The translations under genes and the position numbers were made by a program. Under the pieces are notes generated by a model that saw only the letters and a list, made by a program, of their open reading frames with translations, ran no database searches and had not been told where the DNA came from. Source: Platycnemis pennipes (taxonomy: Eukaryota; Arthropoda; Insecta; Odonata; Platycnemididae). Taken from it: 64,000 nt of DNA. The stretch covers positions 5,642,001 through 5,706,000 of the forward strand of contig OW121857.1 in NCBI GenBank assembly GCA_933228895.1, written 5' to 3'. Positions 23,431 to 35,673 of the stretch are shown piece after piece; position 1 is the stretch's first letter, and each line of letters opens with the position of its first letter.

Positions 23431-23490
23431 ATTTGGAGGCTTGGAATGATCGCGAATACCGTTTGTATCGTATTTCACGTCCGCGAATAT

Positions 23491-24020
23491 AATGGGGGCG
23501 TTTACTCGGAACCGAAATCGCAATTTTGTGCACGAAATCGCTAGATGGAAACGAAAAAAGAATTTTAGTGAAAAAATTAATCTTCTAACCACAGCCATTC
23601 ACTCATAAATCAAAGATTAAAATAAGCAAAAGGTGACGCCCACCGAAAAAGCTGCTGTGATAACATCTACGTCATTATCCTCCCTTCCTTGACTGCTTTT
23701 AGGGGAAGGGAAGGGAGTGGAGGGGGGTGACTGGAAGGTCTGCTCGATTCTGTCACAACTGCTCCTATTGGCATAGTCAGCTGTGTCCCCCCCATTGTTA
23801 TAAGGCGAAGTAGCTTCGCGGGCTCAGTTGTGATTGGACGAAGTCGATATACGTCAGAGGTTGCACCACGCCCACTTTTCCGAAAACTGAAACATCAGTT
23901 TTTCGCCGCTAATAACTCGAGAAATAATTGAGGGATCAAAAAACGGAAAAATACAGGTCTTTTTATTTTACAAACTCTATCAGATTCGGAAATAAAACAA
24001 ATATGGCAAACGACCCCATT
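23491..24020 (+). mobile_element. MITE-B copy 6, full length
   Basis: 530 bp from AATGGGGGCGTTTACTCGG to GGCAAACGACCCCATT with all internal blocks. It lies 52 bp after the hAT MITE's right target duplication. Confidence 0.92.
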
Positions 24021-25479
24021 GCCATTTCCTAAAATAGGATGCTTCTGTGATTTTTTCTATCTATCTTGCAGTGTAATGTGTTTTTTTTTTTTATAAACGT
24101 TAAGTGTAAATGGTGACCTTCTCTCCGGGATGCTCTCCGTGCTGGGCATCGGCTCCCAGCTGTTCCGCTCTTCAAGCTGGATAATTTATGTCGTTGGAAT
24201 CAATGCCCACGCCTTTCCACGACAGCAGACGTTGGTTGACCCGTTGACGGCGCGTCGAACTCGAGGATGAGGTCGTAATAAAGATGTTTACATGCGAATC
24301 GATTCCGACGGCGCGTCTTTACGGCAGTGAGCTCGAGTTAGCTTCCGTTGCCCGACGCACCGCGGCGATACCTGCTCGCCTTGGCGCCCCCCCCCCCCCC
24401 TCCCCCACCACCAAGGGGACGGAAATCCCCCTCCCCCCCTTGCAGTGAGTGTTTCTGCCATCCCATTTCGGATGGGGACAGCAATGCAAGCAGACGTGCG
24501 TTGACAGATCGGGTCGTAGGCGGCGCTATCGGCAGTTTCCGCGGTTGCATCTCTCGCCGGCGATATAAGTGGCGAAGGGCCGGTCGTAGCTACCGGGCTT
24601 CCACCGCTAAACATCCCTTGGGTGTGACGGCTATTTCGCGCCGATGGCATTTTATACGATCGCAGGGGATTGAGGGCATCTCGAAGCGCCGCGAAAGTCC
24701 CTTAGCTTCGTTTCCGTGGAATGTGTCTCTCTCTCTTGCATTCCCGTTTATCTTGTGATTGGAGTGGAATTGACCCTCACGTTATCCTCAGTCTATAAAC
24801 GACGAGTGTTGAGTTGTGAATTTCAAGTGGTTCTCTTCTAAATGGAAATCCTGAAGACATCCGTGTGTCTCTTTTAGTAGACAGAGCAGCTTCCTTAAAG
24901 GAAAGTCAGTTTGCCACTGGACTTTATCGAATATATTGCAGTCCTTGTGACAGAGGCATTTTACTCACATTGTCAATTACGAATTTCATTCCAGTTTTTG
25001 AACTTAGGAAATTCCTTCGATTGAAAAGTTTTCTGTTATTCGTTCTAATAAGTATTGAGTGGAGATTAATGTACCTATAGTAATACCGGAAATTAATACA
25101 AGTTGCAGCTATTTTGGAAAAAATATAGGTTCTATATAACTGAGTGTAATCACAGTTACTTAAATATTTTATTATTACGTTGTGCGTTGTGTTTGTACGA
25201 CTTGCGTTCTATTCCAAAATTATTTAGATTAACGCTGCCTTCAACGCCGTGTGAAAATTGGTGGCATCAGTCAGGTCAAAATTTGGGAATAATTAAATAG
25301 AGAAATAGGCATCTCGCAGTGCCAACTGGTTTGTGAGTATTACGACGAAGAGATGTGAAGACGGTTCGATTGATACAGAGGATAAGGGAAATGAAGGCGA
25401 TCGCTGTCCGCACATGTCATAAACACCGGAGGACTATGCCGAAAAAAGGAAAAGGGAAGAAAACCTATCGAAAAAGCAA
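24021..25479. other. Unassigned DNA with a GC-rich block
   Basis: 24120-24760 is GC-rich with many CpG, a C14 tract, and GATATAAGTGGCG (TATAAG at 24564) that could be a TATA box, although no initiator sits 30 bp downstream. The plus-strand ORF at 24348-24758 has no known domain, and its proline run comes from the C tract. 24760-25479 is AT-rich and shows nothing. Confidence 0.3.
24387..24400 (+). repeat. C14 homopolymer tract
   Basis: Fourteen C followed by TCCCCCACCACC. On the minus strand this is a G-rich tract comparable to the one at 13798. Confidence 0.8.
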
Positions 25480-26080
25480 TTAGGATTCAGAATGGATAGG
25501 GAGGTTCCAGGCAAGATATGGTGGGATCGGAACATCGTGAGGGATTAGATGAGAATTCTTTCTTATTCCGTCCGTAACGTGGTTTTAGAAAAAGACAAAG
25601 GAGCAACAGAAGACGAAACATAGCTCAGTGGATTGTTTATGAAAATAATTGACGCAAGCATTCCGACATATTTAGTATTTATGTGGCTAGAGAATGCCTT
25701 CGGCAAAACATGTCAAACTACTGAGAACTCCAGCAAACGACTTTAATGACAAAAGAATTACTATCAGCTTTACAAAAACCAGGTTCCCACGTTGTGCACA
25801 GAAATGTTGAAGCCGAGATACACGAATGATCAATGCAAAAATAACTCTATGGAGCTTGTGTGGATATTCTTAGAAGAGGCGACTTGGAAAGCGGAGAAAT
25901 AGTTGTAAACTGCCATGTTCTGCTTTGCAGCTGAAAATCGAGAGGACTTACACGACTCACTAGATACGACGTAACAAGCATTTTATGAATATAATATGAA
26001 GAACACTTGAAAGAAAACCAAGTTATGCTAAAGAGGGAATTTGAAGGCAAACGCTATGTTCTATGGAGAGAGAGGATGGA
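25480..26080 (+). pseudogene. Degenerate LINE reverse-transcriptase fragment
   Basis: The plus strand reads LSKKQLGFRMDRE at about 25467-25506, then FMWLENAFGKT (compare FVDLEKAFDR of LINE palms), then DFNDKRI...QLYKNQV split over frames. This order (QFGFR, LEKAFD, D-D-RI-LY-NQ) is the start of the palm in RTE-like reverse transcriptases. Stops and frame changes occur throughout and the catalytic FADD region is not visible. The call rests on motif order rather than long identity. Confidence 0.5.
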
Positions 26081-27548
26081 ACAAGTATCTTCGTTTACAA
26101 GCCTGTTTTCTTGTCTTTTCATGCTAAAACTCCGGTGCTCATTCCGCTTAAGATTCTACCTGAATACTTATGGTAAAACATTCTCAGGTGCGAGCGTGGC
26201 TCTGTTAAGACCTGGAAGTTTTGCTGTTTGTGCTTATCTCTGTATCATGCTGTCAGCATTGTGTCGTGAGAGACGAGATATGGCTTCTGCTAGAGCACGG
26301 AATGACGCACAGGACAAAGAGTGACGTCTTCCCACCAGCAGTCATAAGAGATTTCTCAACGGTTCTCCTCGCATTCGAGTTGTCAATGGCAACGGCACCA
26401 CCGGAGCACCCAACTCGTGTTGCACATGGGCATCGACGAGAGTAATTTTGTTTTCAAGAAAATGGGGAAGGCTAAAGTCAAACATCGGATAGCCTAAATT
26501 ACGGCGGCTCGATTAATGTTCTTATTAGATGCTCAGGTCCAAAATAATGCCATGGCAGTTATGTCAGTCATCAGCGATTAATTATTTCTGGATTTTCATT
26601 GTCGAGGAAGAATTGACACTTAGAAGACTGAAAAAAACCTCAAAAAAGTCTTACCCTTGTATGAGTGAAAGTGTTAAAATATCACAAGAGCCATTCATTT
26701 TTTATCTGATCTGATTAGGGACTGCTGGCAGTAATTTACCATGAGACGATGGCTAGGCATAATTTACTTGCTGAAAATCCCTGAAGGAAGGCTAAATGCA
26801 ATAAGTCAAAAAAGCTTTTATCTTACATTGCAATTGCTCTAAATTTGCTGATGTATTCGATAACACTTCATGAATTAACCTATCAGTAATGGAAGATGGA
26901 AGTCTTTTATAAAAAATATGCTATGTGAAGTACCTACTTTGTTAATGTTCAGTTATTCTTCTTTTAAGATTTCTTTCCTCTGGAGTACCATCTGATTATT
27001 TTGCCTTGGAAATTACTTTTTGTATATCCATCGTTAACTACGAGGTAGGGTAACCATGTTGAGTCCTCAATTAACTGAAAGGTGAGTAGTTGCACCTTTC
27101 TTTACCGCAGAATTTATCTCCTCGATTCTTTTTAGTCATTCCTTAGCCACAAACCTTGAACGTGCTAGCTGCAAGTTGATATGTAGCCAATTGGTTTGGC
27201 CTTAAATCATTTTTGACACTCTCATAATGGAACCTCAAATATTTGCCTGTTGGGAGCAGAGTTAACTAGCTTCATCGGCCAAGTCATGGCATTTTCATCT
27301 CATTGTGGTGGAGAATTTTACATTTTCAACTTTGTCCTGGGGTTATCATAATTAAGATCATATTTTTCTAAAAAAAATCAGCAATATGGCAAAGAGAAAA
27401 TGCCTATTATCCTTTAATAAAGGCTGATCATAATAACATACATTGAAAGTATTTGGGAGAATCTAAAGCTGATGCGTTTTTCTTTTTTTTTAATCGATGT
27501 ACCACCGTATGAGTCAACAGTGAAATACTTTCTTAAATTAGTTTTCCA
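26081..27548. other. No recognisable feature
   Basis: AT-rich. ORFs at 26007-26324 and 26221-26445 overlap and show no known domain. Confidence 0.35.
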
Positions 27549-27699
27549 AACCACATTAACTAACTCATTCGTAACTTTGTGGTATTCCATTTTAAGGTTT
27601 CTGGGATGTATAAAAAAAGTGGTATAAGTAAAAGTAATACATCCCAGAAACCTTAAAATGGAATACCACAAAGTTACGAATGAGTTAGTTAATGTGGTT
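27549..27699. repeat. Perfect 62 bp-arm palindrome
   Basis: Left arm 27549-27610 and right arm 27638-27699 are exact reverse complements over 62 bp around a 27 bp loop. The loop-side end of the right arm is TACATCCCAGAAACCTTAAA. The arm sequence recurs at 48262-48310 and partly at about 27775-27790, so it is a repeat family. The protein-like reading across it (HPRNLKMEYHKVTNELVN) matches nothing I know. Confidence 0.93.
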
Positions 27700-29175
27700 C
27701 GTGAAGCAAGTATGGCTACTCAAGTTAAGTTATACAGGAAGTTATAAAGAAGAAGTGGTATAAGGAAAATTAATGCATCCCAGAAACCTTAGTAACACAA
27801 ATTTCTTCTTTTGTCTCTCACTGTTCCCAAGTGATTGTTAGGAAAAGTCACTATTTTGAATAATGCTTACAATTAAATGCTTGCTTGCGTAAAATATTGA
27901 CGGTTAATTTTTCTACCATTTTTCTTCGGAGAGGTAATTCAGGTATCCGGTTGTTTATCATTTTCTCTCCCGAAATGAGAGAGTTCCAGGTTTTCATTTT
28001 CTTCGGTATCAGTTTTCCATTTTTACCTGCATTTCTCTTCGTCCAGTGCTGGCTGCGTACGTTCACATTATCCGGTGAAAGGCCGGGACGCCTTGCAATT
28101 CTCGTTTGGTATATCAGATTTTTACGGAAAAAATCTTCCAAGCTTTCACAGCCCGAGCATTAGTTCTGTGTGGTGTAAATGTATTCAGGGTATTACGCAA
28201 GTATTATATACTTCCTCAGTTTCCCTAGCACCGCCTTTGCAGAGTTACAGAATACGGGAACGATAGGAGAAATTCACATTTGTCGTGCCAATGAATTGGA
28301 ATTGTTTGCAGCGGTATTGGTAAGTTATTGTACGTCTGCTATAGAACATATTTTTGGGAAATATGCGACAATGTTTTTTTCTCAGCCATTTTTTGAGTTC
28401 TTGAAGGGATTATGGAAATCCATTTTTTCCCATTTTGGTGCCAGAGTATGCTGAAGCCTCTTTTTTTCAAGGTAGCAGCTAATCTTTCATTGATCCTATA
28501 AAAGAAGCCTTGTTGAATGTGAAAGCATCACCGTTTAAGGCGAGCAATATTGCCCTATGCTACGCGAGCCTCTATCATTGTGCATCGTTACATAATCCCG
28601 AAAAAAATCAAAGCGCGAATGTGGAGGGAGGAGTATAAAATCATTCTTGTTCACCGTTCTTAAGAAACGTTGAGTCGTAAAGATTATGCTAATGGCATTG
28701 CAGCAGTTTCGGACATGTTCCCCTCTTGATTTCGTGGCACTGCTGACGACGGCCTCCGATCATATACTCAGGTGTGGAAGAAATTCGGGCGATTGATCCT
28801 CCAGAGGGCTGTAAATGGGATCTAAGCGTATCTACTCAACCGGAATGGAGAGCTCCTTTGAAATGAGAGCACTTTCCCTCACACGGACTCTTTCGAAAGG
28901 CCTTGAATTATTTTCTTCTTAAAATTATGTAATTGCTTTCACAAAATGGGGACATAAACGATCATATTTGCTGTTTTAATTATGTACTTTCATTCATTCG
29001 TGTAGACTTTGTCGTTCAAATAAAGGAAGCGGTTGAATCCTAAGATAATGGTTTTAAAAGCACAGGGAGTTTTAATGCAATGGACCCTGAAATTCTAATG
29101 ATACCAGTGCAACAAATATTCTCCGATCTTCAGATATTTCAAAATCGCGATTGCGGTAGTAGTGTTTTTTTTCAA
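27700..29175. other. No recognisable gene
   Basis: A partial repeat of the palindrome arm (GCATCCCAGAAACCTTA) lies near 27774. Otherwise AT-rich, with overlapping ORFs on both strands at 27851-28163 that fit no known family. Confidence 0.35.
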
Positions 29176-29213
29176 CATCATTATGGGTCAATAATCTTAG
29201 GATTGGTTTGACG

Positions 29214-29998
29214 TAGTGATGGAAAAATGTCGGTCAAAATCGATTATTCGAGCAATAGATTTTTACTCGAAATGAAAAGCTCGACTTTTCAGCAAAAATC
29301 TAAATTTGAACCAAAAGATCGATTAATCGAAAAAATCTACGGTTCATTTTTGAAAAAAATGCAGTTGGTACAAAAACATGTTTATTATTCATTTGAAAAA
29401 CGCTCATAATACATATTTGAATAATATAAAAAATCTCTAAAAATGTACTTAGAAAACATTCTTGAATTTTTAGTCGTAAAAATTTACAATTTACTTTAAT
29501 GTGGATCACCGCTTTGAACCATTCGGCTTCACTGAAATTTTTAAGAAAGATCAACTACTTAAGATGCTTTTTTGATGATGCAGGGCGTGCCTTTCCAATT
29601 TACCGGCCTTAGAGAAAAGGCTTTCACATGGGACGGGTGACGTTATCATACTCAGCACTCTGATCGCGAAACGCTACGTGTTGGGGTATTCACCCTTTAT
29701 CTTCTCCCGGACTTTCAGAGGATTGGGGTTGACTTTCCTATCGACGGGTGGCCTGTTGAGGTATTGCCTAACTTCTACTGGCATCTACTTCTAACAAGAA
29801 GTGACCTCAGTGGCAGTTCATCGAGGACCTCTACTGACTACTACGCGCTGCTGAGATCAAATGAAATGGTCAAGATCGAAGTTGAAAAATCGAGTTTGGA
29901 TCGAAACTCGAAGATCATGGCTCGATCTCGATTTCCTCGATCTTTGACTATTAAAACTCGATTTTCGATTTTAATCGAAATCGATTTTTCCATCACTA
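29214..29998. mobile_element. hAT transposon, degenerate, nested in LINE-R
   Basis: 785 bp with 15 bp identical terminal inverted repeats TAGTGATGGAAAAAT and a perfect 8 bp target duplication GTTTGACG at 29206-29213 and 29999-30006. The subterminal regions are full of TCGA-containing words (AATCGATT, CTCGAT), as expected for transposase-binding repeats. A C-terminal transposase remnant lies inside. Confidence 0.93.
29575..29800 (-). pseudogene. hAT transposase C-terminal (dimerisation) remnant
   Basis: Minus-strand readings show EVRQYLNRPPVDRKVNPNPL followed, after a break, by SPVPCESLFSKAGKL. The pattern of a proline/leucine stretch followed by SVPCERLFSKAG is the hATC dimerisation motif at the C-terminus of hAT transposases. 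Upstream parts (BED finger, RNase H-like core) are missing. A stop interrupts the reading between the two pieces. Confidence 0.75.
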
Positions 29999-30185
29999 GT
30001 TTGACGCAGCCCTCCAATCGATTCTTCTATCGGCCAACCTCTTCATATTAACGTAGTTCCTCTCTTTCACGTCCTTTACTACCTGTTCTATGTTACTCAT
30101 ACGACGCCTGCCTTTTCCATTCTTCCCGTTTACTTTTCCTTCGACGATTGTCTTCATCAGGCCATCGTGTATTAGGATATGGCCT

Positions 30186-32476
30186 GCAGAGTAAAATATG
30201 TACCTTCAATAGTGTATGATTCATATGCGCATTGATTTTATTTTTATTTTGTATATACATAATTTCAACGCATGTGTTTCCTTTATCTGCGAATATATGC
30301 CTATTTATCCTCGCGAATGCAATTCACAAAAAGATTCACTCCCGTTCAGAAGTTCAGTTACGCATAAATCTCCTATTGGACTTCAATTATCGCGATGATC
30401 TTAAGTTCATATTCATTTTCATCACTTGAGCGAAAGGCGCTCATGTCTGACGGAGTAGTTCTCATGCAGCATGCATTCCCGTGGATACCTATACGCAACT
30501 CACAGCTCCGCGATGTTTCAATCGCCCTCTAAGAGTGAATTTCTCCTAATTTAGCACTTGCCTCCGTGCGGTCGTCCGTGCCGGTTGAATTAAGAAACTG
30601 AATATTGGAAAAAAGTGCCTAATTGTTAATCAGAGTGGAAGTTAAAAAAGGCGCTAAGGAGGTGGTCAATTTGACCGCGTGAGCCATCATCTCTCGCCTT
30701 TACAACCCTCCCCCCTTCGTCACCGCAAAACCACCCACTCAGCCACTTAGCCGCTCGTCTCCGATTGCTGCATCGACTCCGTGTTTGGCGCTGGATAGCC
30801 GCTCTTAATGAACTCAAGGGACGATAATCACTTCAACCGGGATGTTGGGTCGAATCGTGAATAGCACGTTTGAGACGATCTCCTAAAAAAGAATGATCCC
30901 CCATGGTTGGGGGCGATAGATTGTGTTCCTTAGGGGCTCTTTGCTTTCTTTTGAGTCGAAACTATTGGAAAAGGACGGCCCACGGTTATTTAAAGGCACC
31001 GAAGGGCACCCATGGCTTGAATTTTTCATTAGGATGCCGAGAGAAAAGCTTTCATTGCTTCATTTGCACTTGCTTAGGTGATTCGCTTACGAGAAGGTTT
31101 CGTGAATTTTGCCTTTTTTTGTTTCCGAACCGTGAGTGTGTAAATTTTTGTGAAAAGAGCGTTGCTCCAAGGCGTTGGAAGGAACGCACTGGTATATCTC
31201 TGGTGACTGGTGTTTTTCGTTCAGTGGCCATTAATTTCCAATCAGCGAACGAGCGTTGGAATCTAGGGCTCGGCGATCACTGAGTGGTGATAATTTTTTT
31301 CTACGTGATCACCTCGGTTAAACTCCAATTTTTAGAACCGTTTGAGGCTCATGTCGTCACTTACAACAACGTAACTCTAGATATACATTGAGGACTTCAT
31401 CTGTGCTGGTGTATTTACGGCTACGGTGTACCCATTCATTCGTGAAGCATCACTTTTTTAGGGCCATTCAGCACTATATCAATAAAACTGGATATTTTAG
31501 CCCTTGTTTCAGCTTGGACTTTTATGTATTATTTGACAAGTGAAAAGGAAACGCATGTTTTGTTTTATTTATTCCCTTGAGTTTTATTCTTTTGGTTTAG
31601 AAAACATTATCGTTGTCTATTTTATCTTGTTACTGTAGGATAATTTGTCCAATTAAGGCTTTCAAATGTCCTGAAAAATTATTCGCTGTTGTTGACCCGT
31701 ACTTCTATGCTTTTACTTACCCTCTTCGGATCGGAGGAACTGCTGAAAGGAACAACTTCCAAAATAAACTCAAGTGGATACATTTTTCCAGTTGCTATTT
31801 TGGATGAGATAAAATGTATTTGAATCTCTTCTTTACTGCCTTGGTCTTAAACATAATTACGCTTGGGGAAGTTTCGCGACGGCTAAATAATGTTTGAATG
31901 CTTGTAGCTGTACACAAATAACACGTTAAGTATTCCTCCTGTCTAACATTGATATCACCTGTACCTTGCTATGAAATTAAGTCTTATGATGGGGCTGTGA
32001 TCCCTATTTTCATTGCTATGCATTCTATTAATTTTACTCTCTCCTACGAAAGAGCTTCACAGTAATTACTTGCATTATTGCTATTATTTTTCATTGGAAT
32101 ACTGTACTTTTCAAATGGCGTATTTTGGTATATTATCGAAGGCCGTAATGATGAGACCACGTTGCACGAAGCCAGGAAGATATTTTTTCTCATTATGCGT
32201 GTATTATTTCCCTCTAATCTTGGTAACTTTAGATTTCTCGCTTGACATCATATCTAACTCTCATTACACATGGTTAGGTTCTGCATTGCAGCCCACATTA
32301 ACGACGGACTGGAAAAAAAGGATTTTAAGGTTGCACGTACTCATTCAGTGCATGGGTTCATGTTTGAAAATTTTCACGTGAACGGGCAATCAATTTTTTT
32401 AAATACAATAAACGGCTCACTCAGCACACTGCTTCATTCCAACGCCTCCGGAATTCTTGCTCAAATACCGGATATT
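30186..32476. other. No recognisable gene
   Basis: 30500-31300 is somewhat richer in GC and holds an ORF at 30903-31283 without known domains. 31300-32476 is AT-rich, with an unrecognised hydrophobic ORF at 32013-32381. Confidence 0.3.
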
Positions 32477-32930
32477 ACATCTACATAATACCCTGCTAGC
32501 CACCATAAAGGTGTGTGGCAGGGGGTGAACTCTCACCAAACATGCACTACACATCATGCATAAAAATGGATTAGTACTTGCATAGGTAGGTACTGTTCAA
32601 AACTACGCTATGCAAAAAAAGATAAAAATAGCAAAGAATACATGCAAAAACATGCTATTAGTTGGGTTAGCTTTAAGTCCTTATACCAACATGCAGCTAC
32701 CGATGTTATCCATTGCTACACTCGTACTGGATATATTTACCGTTATTCATATCCCTAATAGTACGAGGAAAAAAGGACATTTTGAATCTGTCAAATCGGC
32801 AATCAATTTCTCTAATTTTGTGATTATGGTCTAGTCTACCATAGTAAGTTGGGGTCCGCAAAATGTTTTTAACATCATCCTTGAAAATATGGTCTTGGAA
32901 TTTGTTGAAGAGATTAAGTCTAAATATTAA
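32477..32930 (-). mobile_element. LINE-A1 copy, inverted, 5'-truncated
   Basis: It starts with the tail complement ACATCTACATAATACCCTGC, followed by GCCACCATAAAGGTGTGTGGCAGGGGGTG, the 3' UTR, and the end of the coding region, where TTTGAATCTGTCAAATCGGCAATC is the complement of the CRTDRFK region. It ends in the region that encodes KFRLN in other copies. Confidence 0.85.
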
Positions 32931-33830
32931 TGTGAGATTTGAGCTCCAGCCAGTTATTATGGTTGGATCTATTTGTGTTGTGGAAAATTTTTTAAGTAGG
33001 AAATGATGGAAATATCTCAGAGATGGTGCTACACTATTGTGTTTTAGATTGTGGTTTTAAACCTTTCACCAGAACACTCATAGAAATCTTGAATACGCAA
33101 GTCCTGATTCTACTTTCATTGAGGAACGTGGTGTAATTTGTGCGCGAGCATTGCACGCCTGTGTTACGGGTAAGGGTGTGCGGGTCATGAGCCTTGAGCG
33201 ACACCTCGGTTGCTCTTTCTCTTAAAACTAGTTGTTCTGGAAAGGGAAATGCTACCCCTCTTGCAGGGGGTTCTGGTGAGGGAGGTGCTTAAGTGTTTTA
33301 GGTGCGTCATGCGGCGTTTTTGCATCTTTTATCTCTTGCGTTATGCCACGCAAAGGTTATGGCTCATTGGCGAGAATATAATTCCAATAATTCTTCCTGT
33401 GCTGTCACCGGGTAGGTGTTACCACAGAAAAAATGATAAACTCTCTCTGTTGTACGTTTTTAACAACTTGTTTTTTTTTAAACTCTTCAGTACTATGCAA
33501 CTCTGGAGTGTCGATTCCCTGGAATAATTTCAACGGCACTTTGAAGTCAAATTCCAGCCATTTTCTTCGAATCATTTCCTTTGCTTGCCGATTGGCTGAT
33601 TTTCATGTAGCGGGAAAGAGTTTCGGATTACCTTTTTACCTCCAAAATTTACGCTAAAATATCCAACGTGATTTTATTTATCCTTTATATGTGGTTTACA
33701 GTTTTTTTCTCTAAAACGTAATTTTTTACTAGCTCTAAATCTATCGTCATGATCATGGTTTTATCATGATGAACTTTGATGATTAATTAACATTAATTAT
33801 GAAATCTGCGCACTATTTTTATCTGAAGTG
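32931..33830. other. No recognisable feature
   Basis: Unassigned. The ORFs at 33210-33527 and 33433-33657 have no known domain. Confidence 0.35.
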
Positions 33831-34515
33831 ACCATGTTTATGATCTAAGAAGAAAACGAGTTATACGACCTCCGAAACCAAATCTCACCACTCTGTATAA
33901 GAGATCCTTTGTATTCTTAGGTCCTAAAATATTTAATTTTGTACCGGAACATATCAAAAATACAGTTAATGTAAACAATACTTTCAGGTTGTTAAAAGAA
34001 TGGATATTGTCACATGCCATAATTGAAAATCTATCTGAGTTGTAATAATTTCTTATGTCAAATCATACTCACTGAATATCATGAATTAAGTTGTAACAAA
34101 TTAAATCTTAACGTTTTATGTATTATTATTATTGATGTATATACATGAAAAAGACAAAATTGGGTGTAATTTCAGTAATGTAACAAACTTCGTGAGATTT
34201 ATCATGTTGTCAATTACGAAATAATATATAGCTATTATGTTTTGCATCAATGTACTTTACTATCTATAAATGTTATTATCATTGTAAAAAAATGAAAAAT
34301 TTACATTATGGGCAAAGTTTAAATGTTCCTAGCAAACTGTTTTTTCTTTCTTATGCTTTGGAAAACTGATTTTTAATAAATGCCAGCAATGCTATTTAGT
34401 TACGTAAGGCAGTCTCCACACAGGGACACCTTTGAGACTGCCTAAAGCTCCAAATCACGTGCATAAAAATATGTATGAAACCGTGGAGTAAATAAATATA
34501 TTATTATTACTATCC
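33831..34515 (+). mobile_element. LINE 3' end with C-terminal coding remnant and ATT tail
   Basis: The plus strand reads RVIRPPKPNLTTLYKRSFVF, then LGPKIFNFVPEHIKN and FRLLKEWILSHAI before stops at about 34043. That arrangement (RPPR...RSF.Y.GPK.WN.LP..I...) is the usual C-terminus of Jockey/CR1-group LINEs. About 450 bp of 3' UTR follow, ending in GTAAATAAATATATTATTATTAC. It may be the same family as LINE-C at 60405, whose tail is also ATT-rich. Confidence 0.7.
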
Positions 34516-35146
34516 CAGGTTGAAGTTTTCGTACTGTAATTATTTTTTTTCTGAATACTACTTGACGCTCAAGATATTATTAATTCATAAACTTTATACT
34601 CAACGGCGACCGCATTAGCATTGTATTATATTTAGCTTTTTTATTTTAGGTTATTTTTTGTTTACAGTATTTTCCCACAACTGGTGCGTTGAATATATGT
34701 TAAGTCGAAGAAGTAAATTTACTTGAACTTTTTTTGTTAAGTAAAACCTTTTAAAATACTGTGTTCCTTACTATTTTACGATCTCATTATAAAAAGTATT
34801 TTAAGGTTATATTACAATAATAGGTTACTTTAAGGAATTAAAGGGGTATTTTTTGAAGAGCTGAGCTGGTAATACTGACATTCAAGTAGTTTGTTTCACA
34901 GCTTTTGCAGGATCACGGGCTCCGGTCCAAAATAGGAAAGATCGTTACGGGGGGATTCGAAATAGATTCGAAGTCTAGGTCACATACATGTGCGTAATCT
35001 CTGTGTTGATTTGTATTGGACGATACAAATAAGTTTTGTCTGACTGAATAATTTAAGGGTCCCGTTGCGCGCACTATTGAGGAAGTTCAAAGGGTTCAGC
35101 ATTTATACTGGCAGTCATATTGTTAAAATAGTTTGTGTATTGTTAG
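34516..35146. other. No recognisable feature
   Basis: AT-rich spacer before a LINE-A2 copy. Confidence 0.4.
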
Positions 35147-35673
35147 GGTTGATCAGAGAACTAGACAGTGTGCAACGTAGAGCAGCTAGGTTCATTAAAA
35201 GGTGTTACGATAGGTTGAGTAGCGTTTCAGAATTAATAATAGAATTAGGGTGGGAATCATTATCAGAGCTTAGGTTAAAGTACAGATGAAATCCATTAGA
35301 GAAATTTCAATCGGATACCTTTACTGAAGATGTTAGGCACATTAAAAAAAACCAGCGTATTATGCTAGATTCGACCAGATAAATGAGATTAGAGAGATAG
35401 ATTGTCGTACCGATAGATTCAAAATGCCATTTTTCCCCCGTACTATTAGAGAACAGAATAGGCAGCATAGCAAAGGGATAGGTAGGGTAACTATTTTAGA
35501 GTAGTCTGTAGTGTATGATGCATGTATTAATCCCTTAAATATTTTAGATACTAACAATTTAGTTACATGAGTCCCTATAGTTGCTTGTTTGCATGACGGT
35601 AGTGCATACTTGGTGATCTCCACCCCCTGCCACTCACCCTCGCGGTGGCTTGCAGGGTATCGTGTAGATGTAG
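35147..35673 (+). mobile_element. LINE-A2 copy, 5'-truncated
   Basis: It encodes RELDSVQRRAARFIKRCYDR, LSSVSELIIELGWESLSE and then LRLKYR followed by TGA at about 35287. Downstream codons still resemble the LINE-A C-terminus (EKFQSDTFTEDVRHI and, in another frame, CRTDRFKMPFFPRTIRE). The 3' end is CCCCCTGCCACTCACCCTCG then CGGTGGCTTGCAGGGTATCG and a GTAGATGTAGATGAT tail. Sequence is distinct from A1 but clearly related. Confidence 0.85.

Larger units (their letters stand above)
29176..30185 (-). mobile_element. LINE-R 3' end, split by a hAT element
   Basis: Antisense LINE-R 3' end. 29176-29213 holds the extreme 3' sequence (ATAATCTTAGGATTGGTTTG), and 29999-30185 continues with CAGCCCTCCAATCGATTCTT, GCCAACCTCTTCATATTAAC and TCGACGATTGTCTTCATCAG. 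The parts join cleanly if the hAT element and one target copy are taken out. Confidence 0.8.

Noticed and set aside
30903..31283. 126-codon ORF
   Set aside because: No known domain and no support beyond being open.
32013..32381. 122-codon hydrophobic ORF
   Set aside because: AT-rich codons give apparent membrane segments by chance; no family match.
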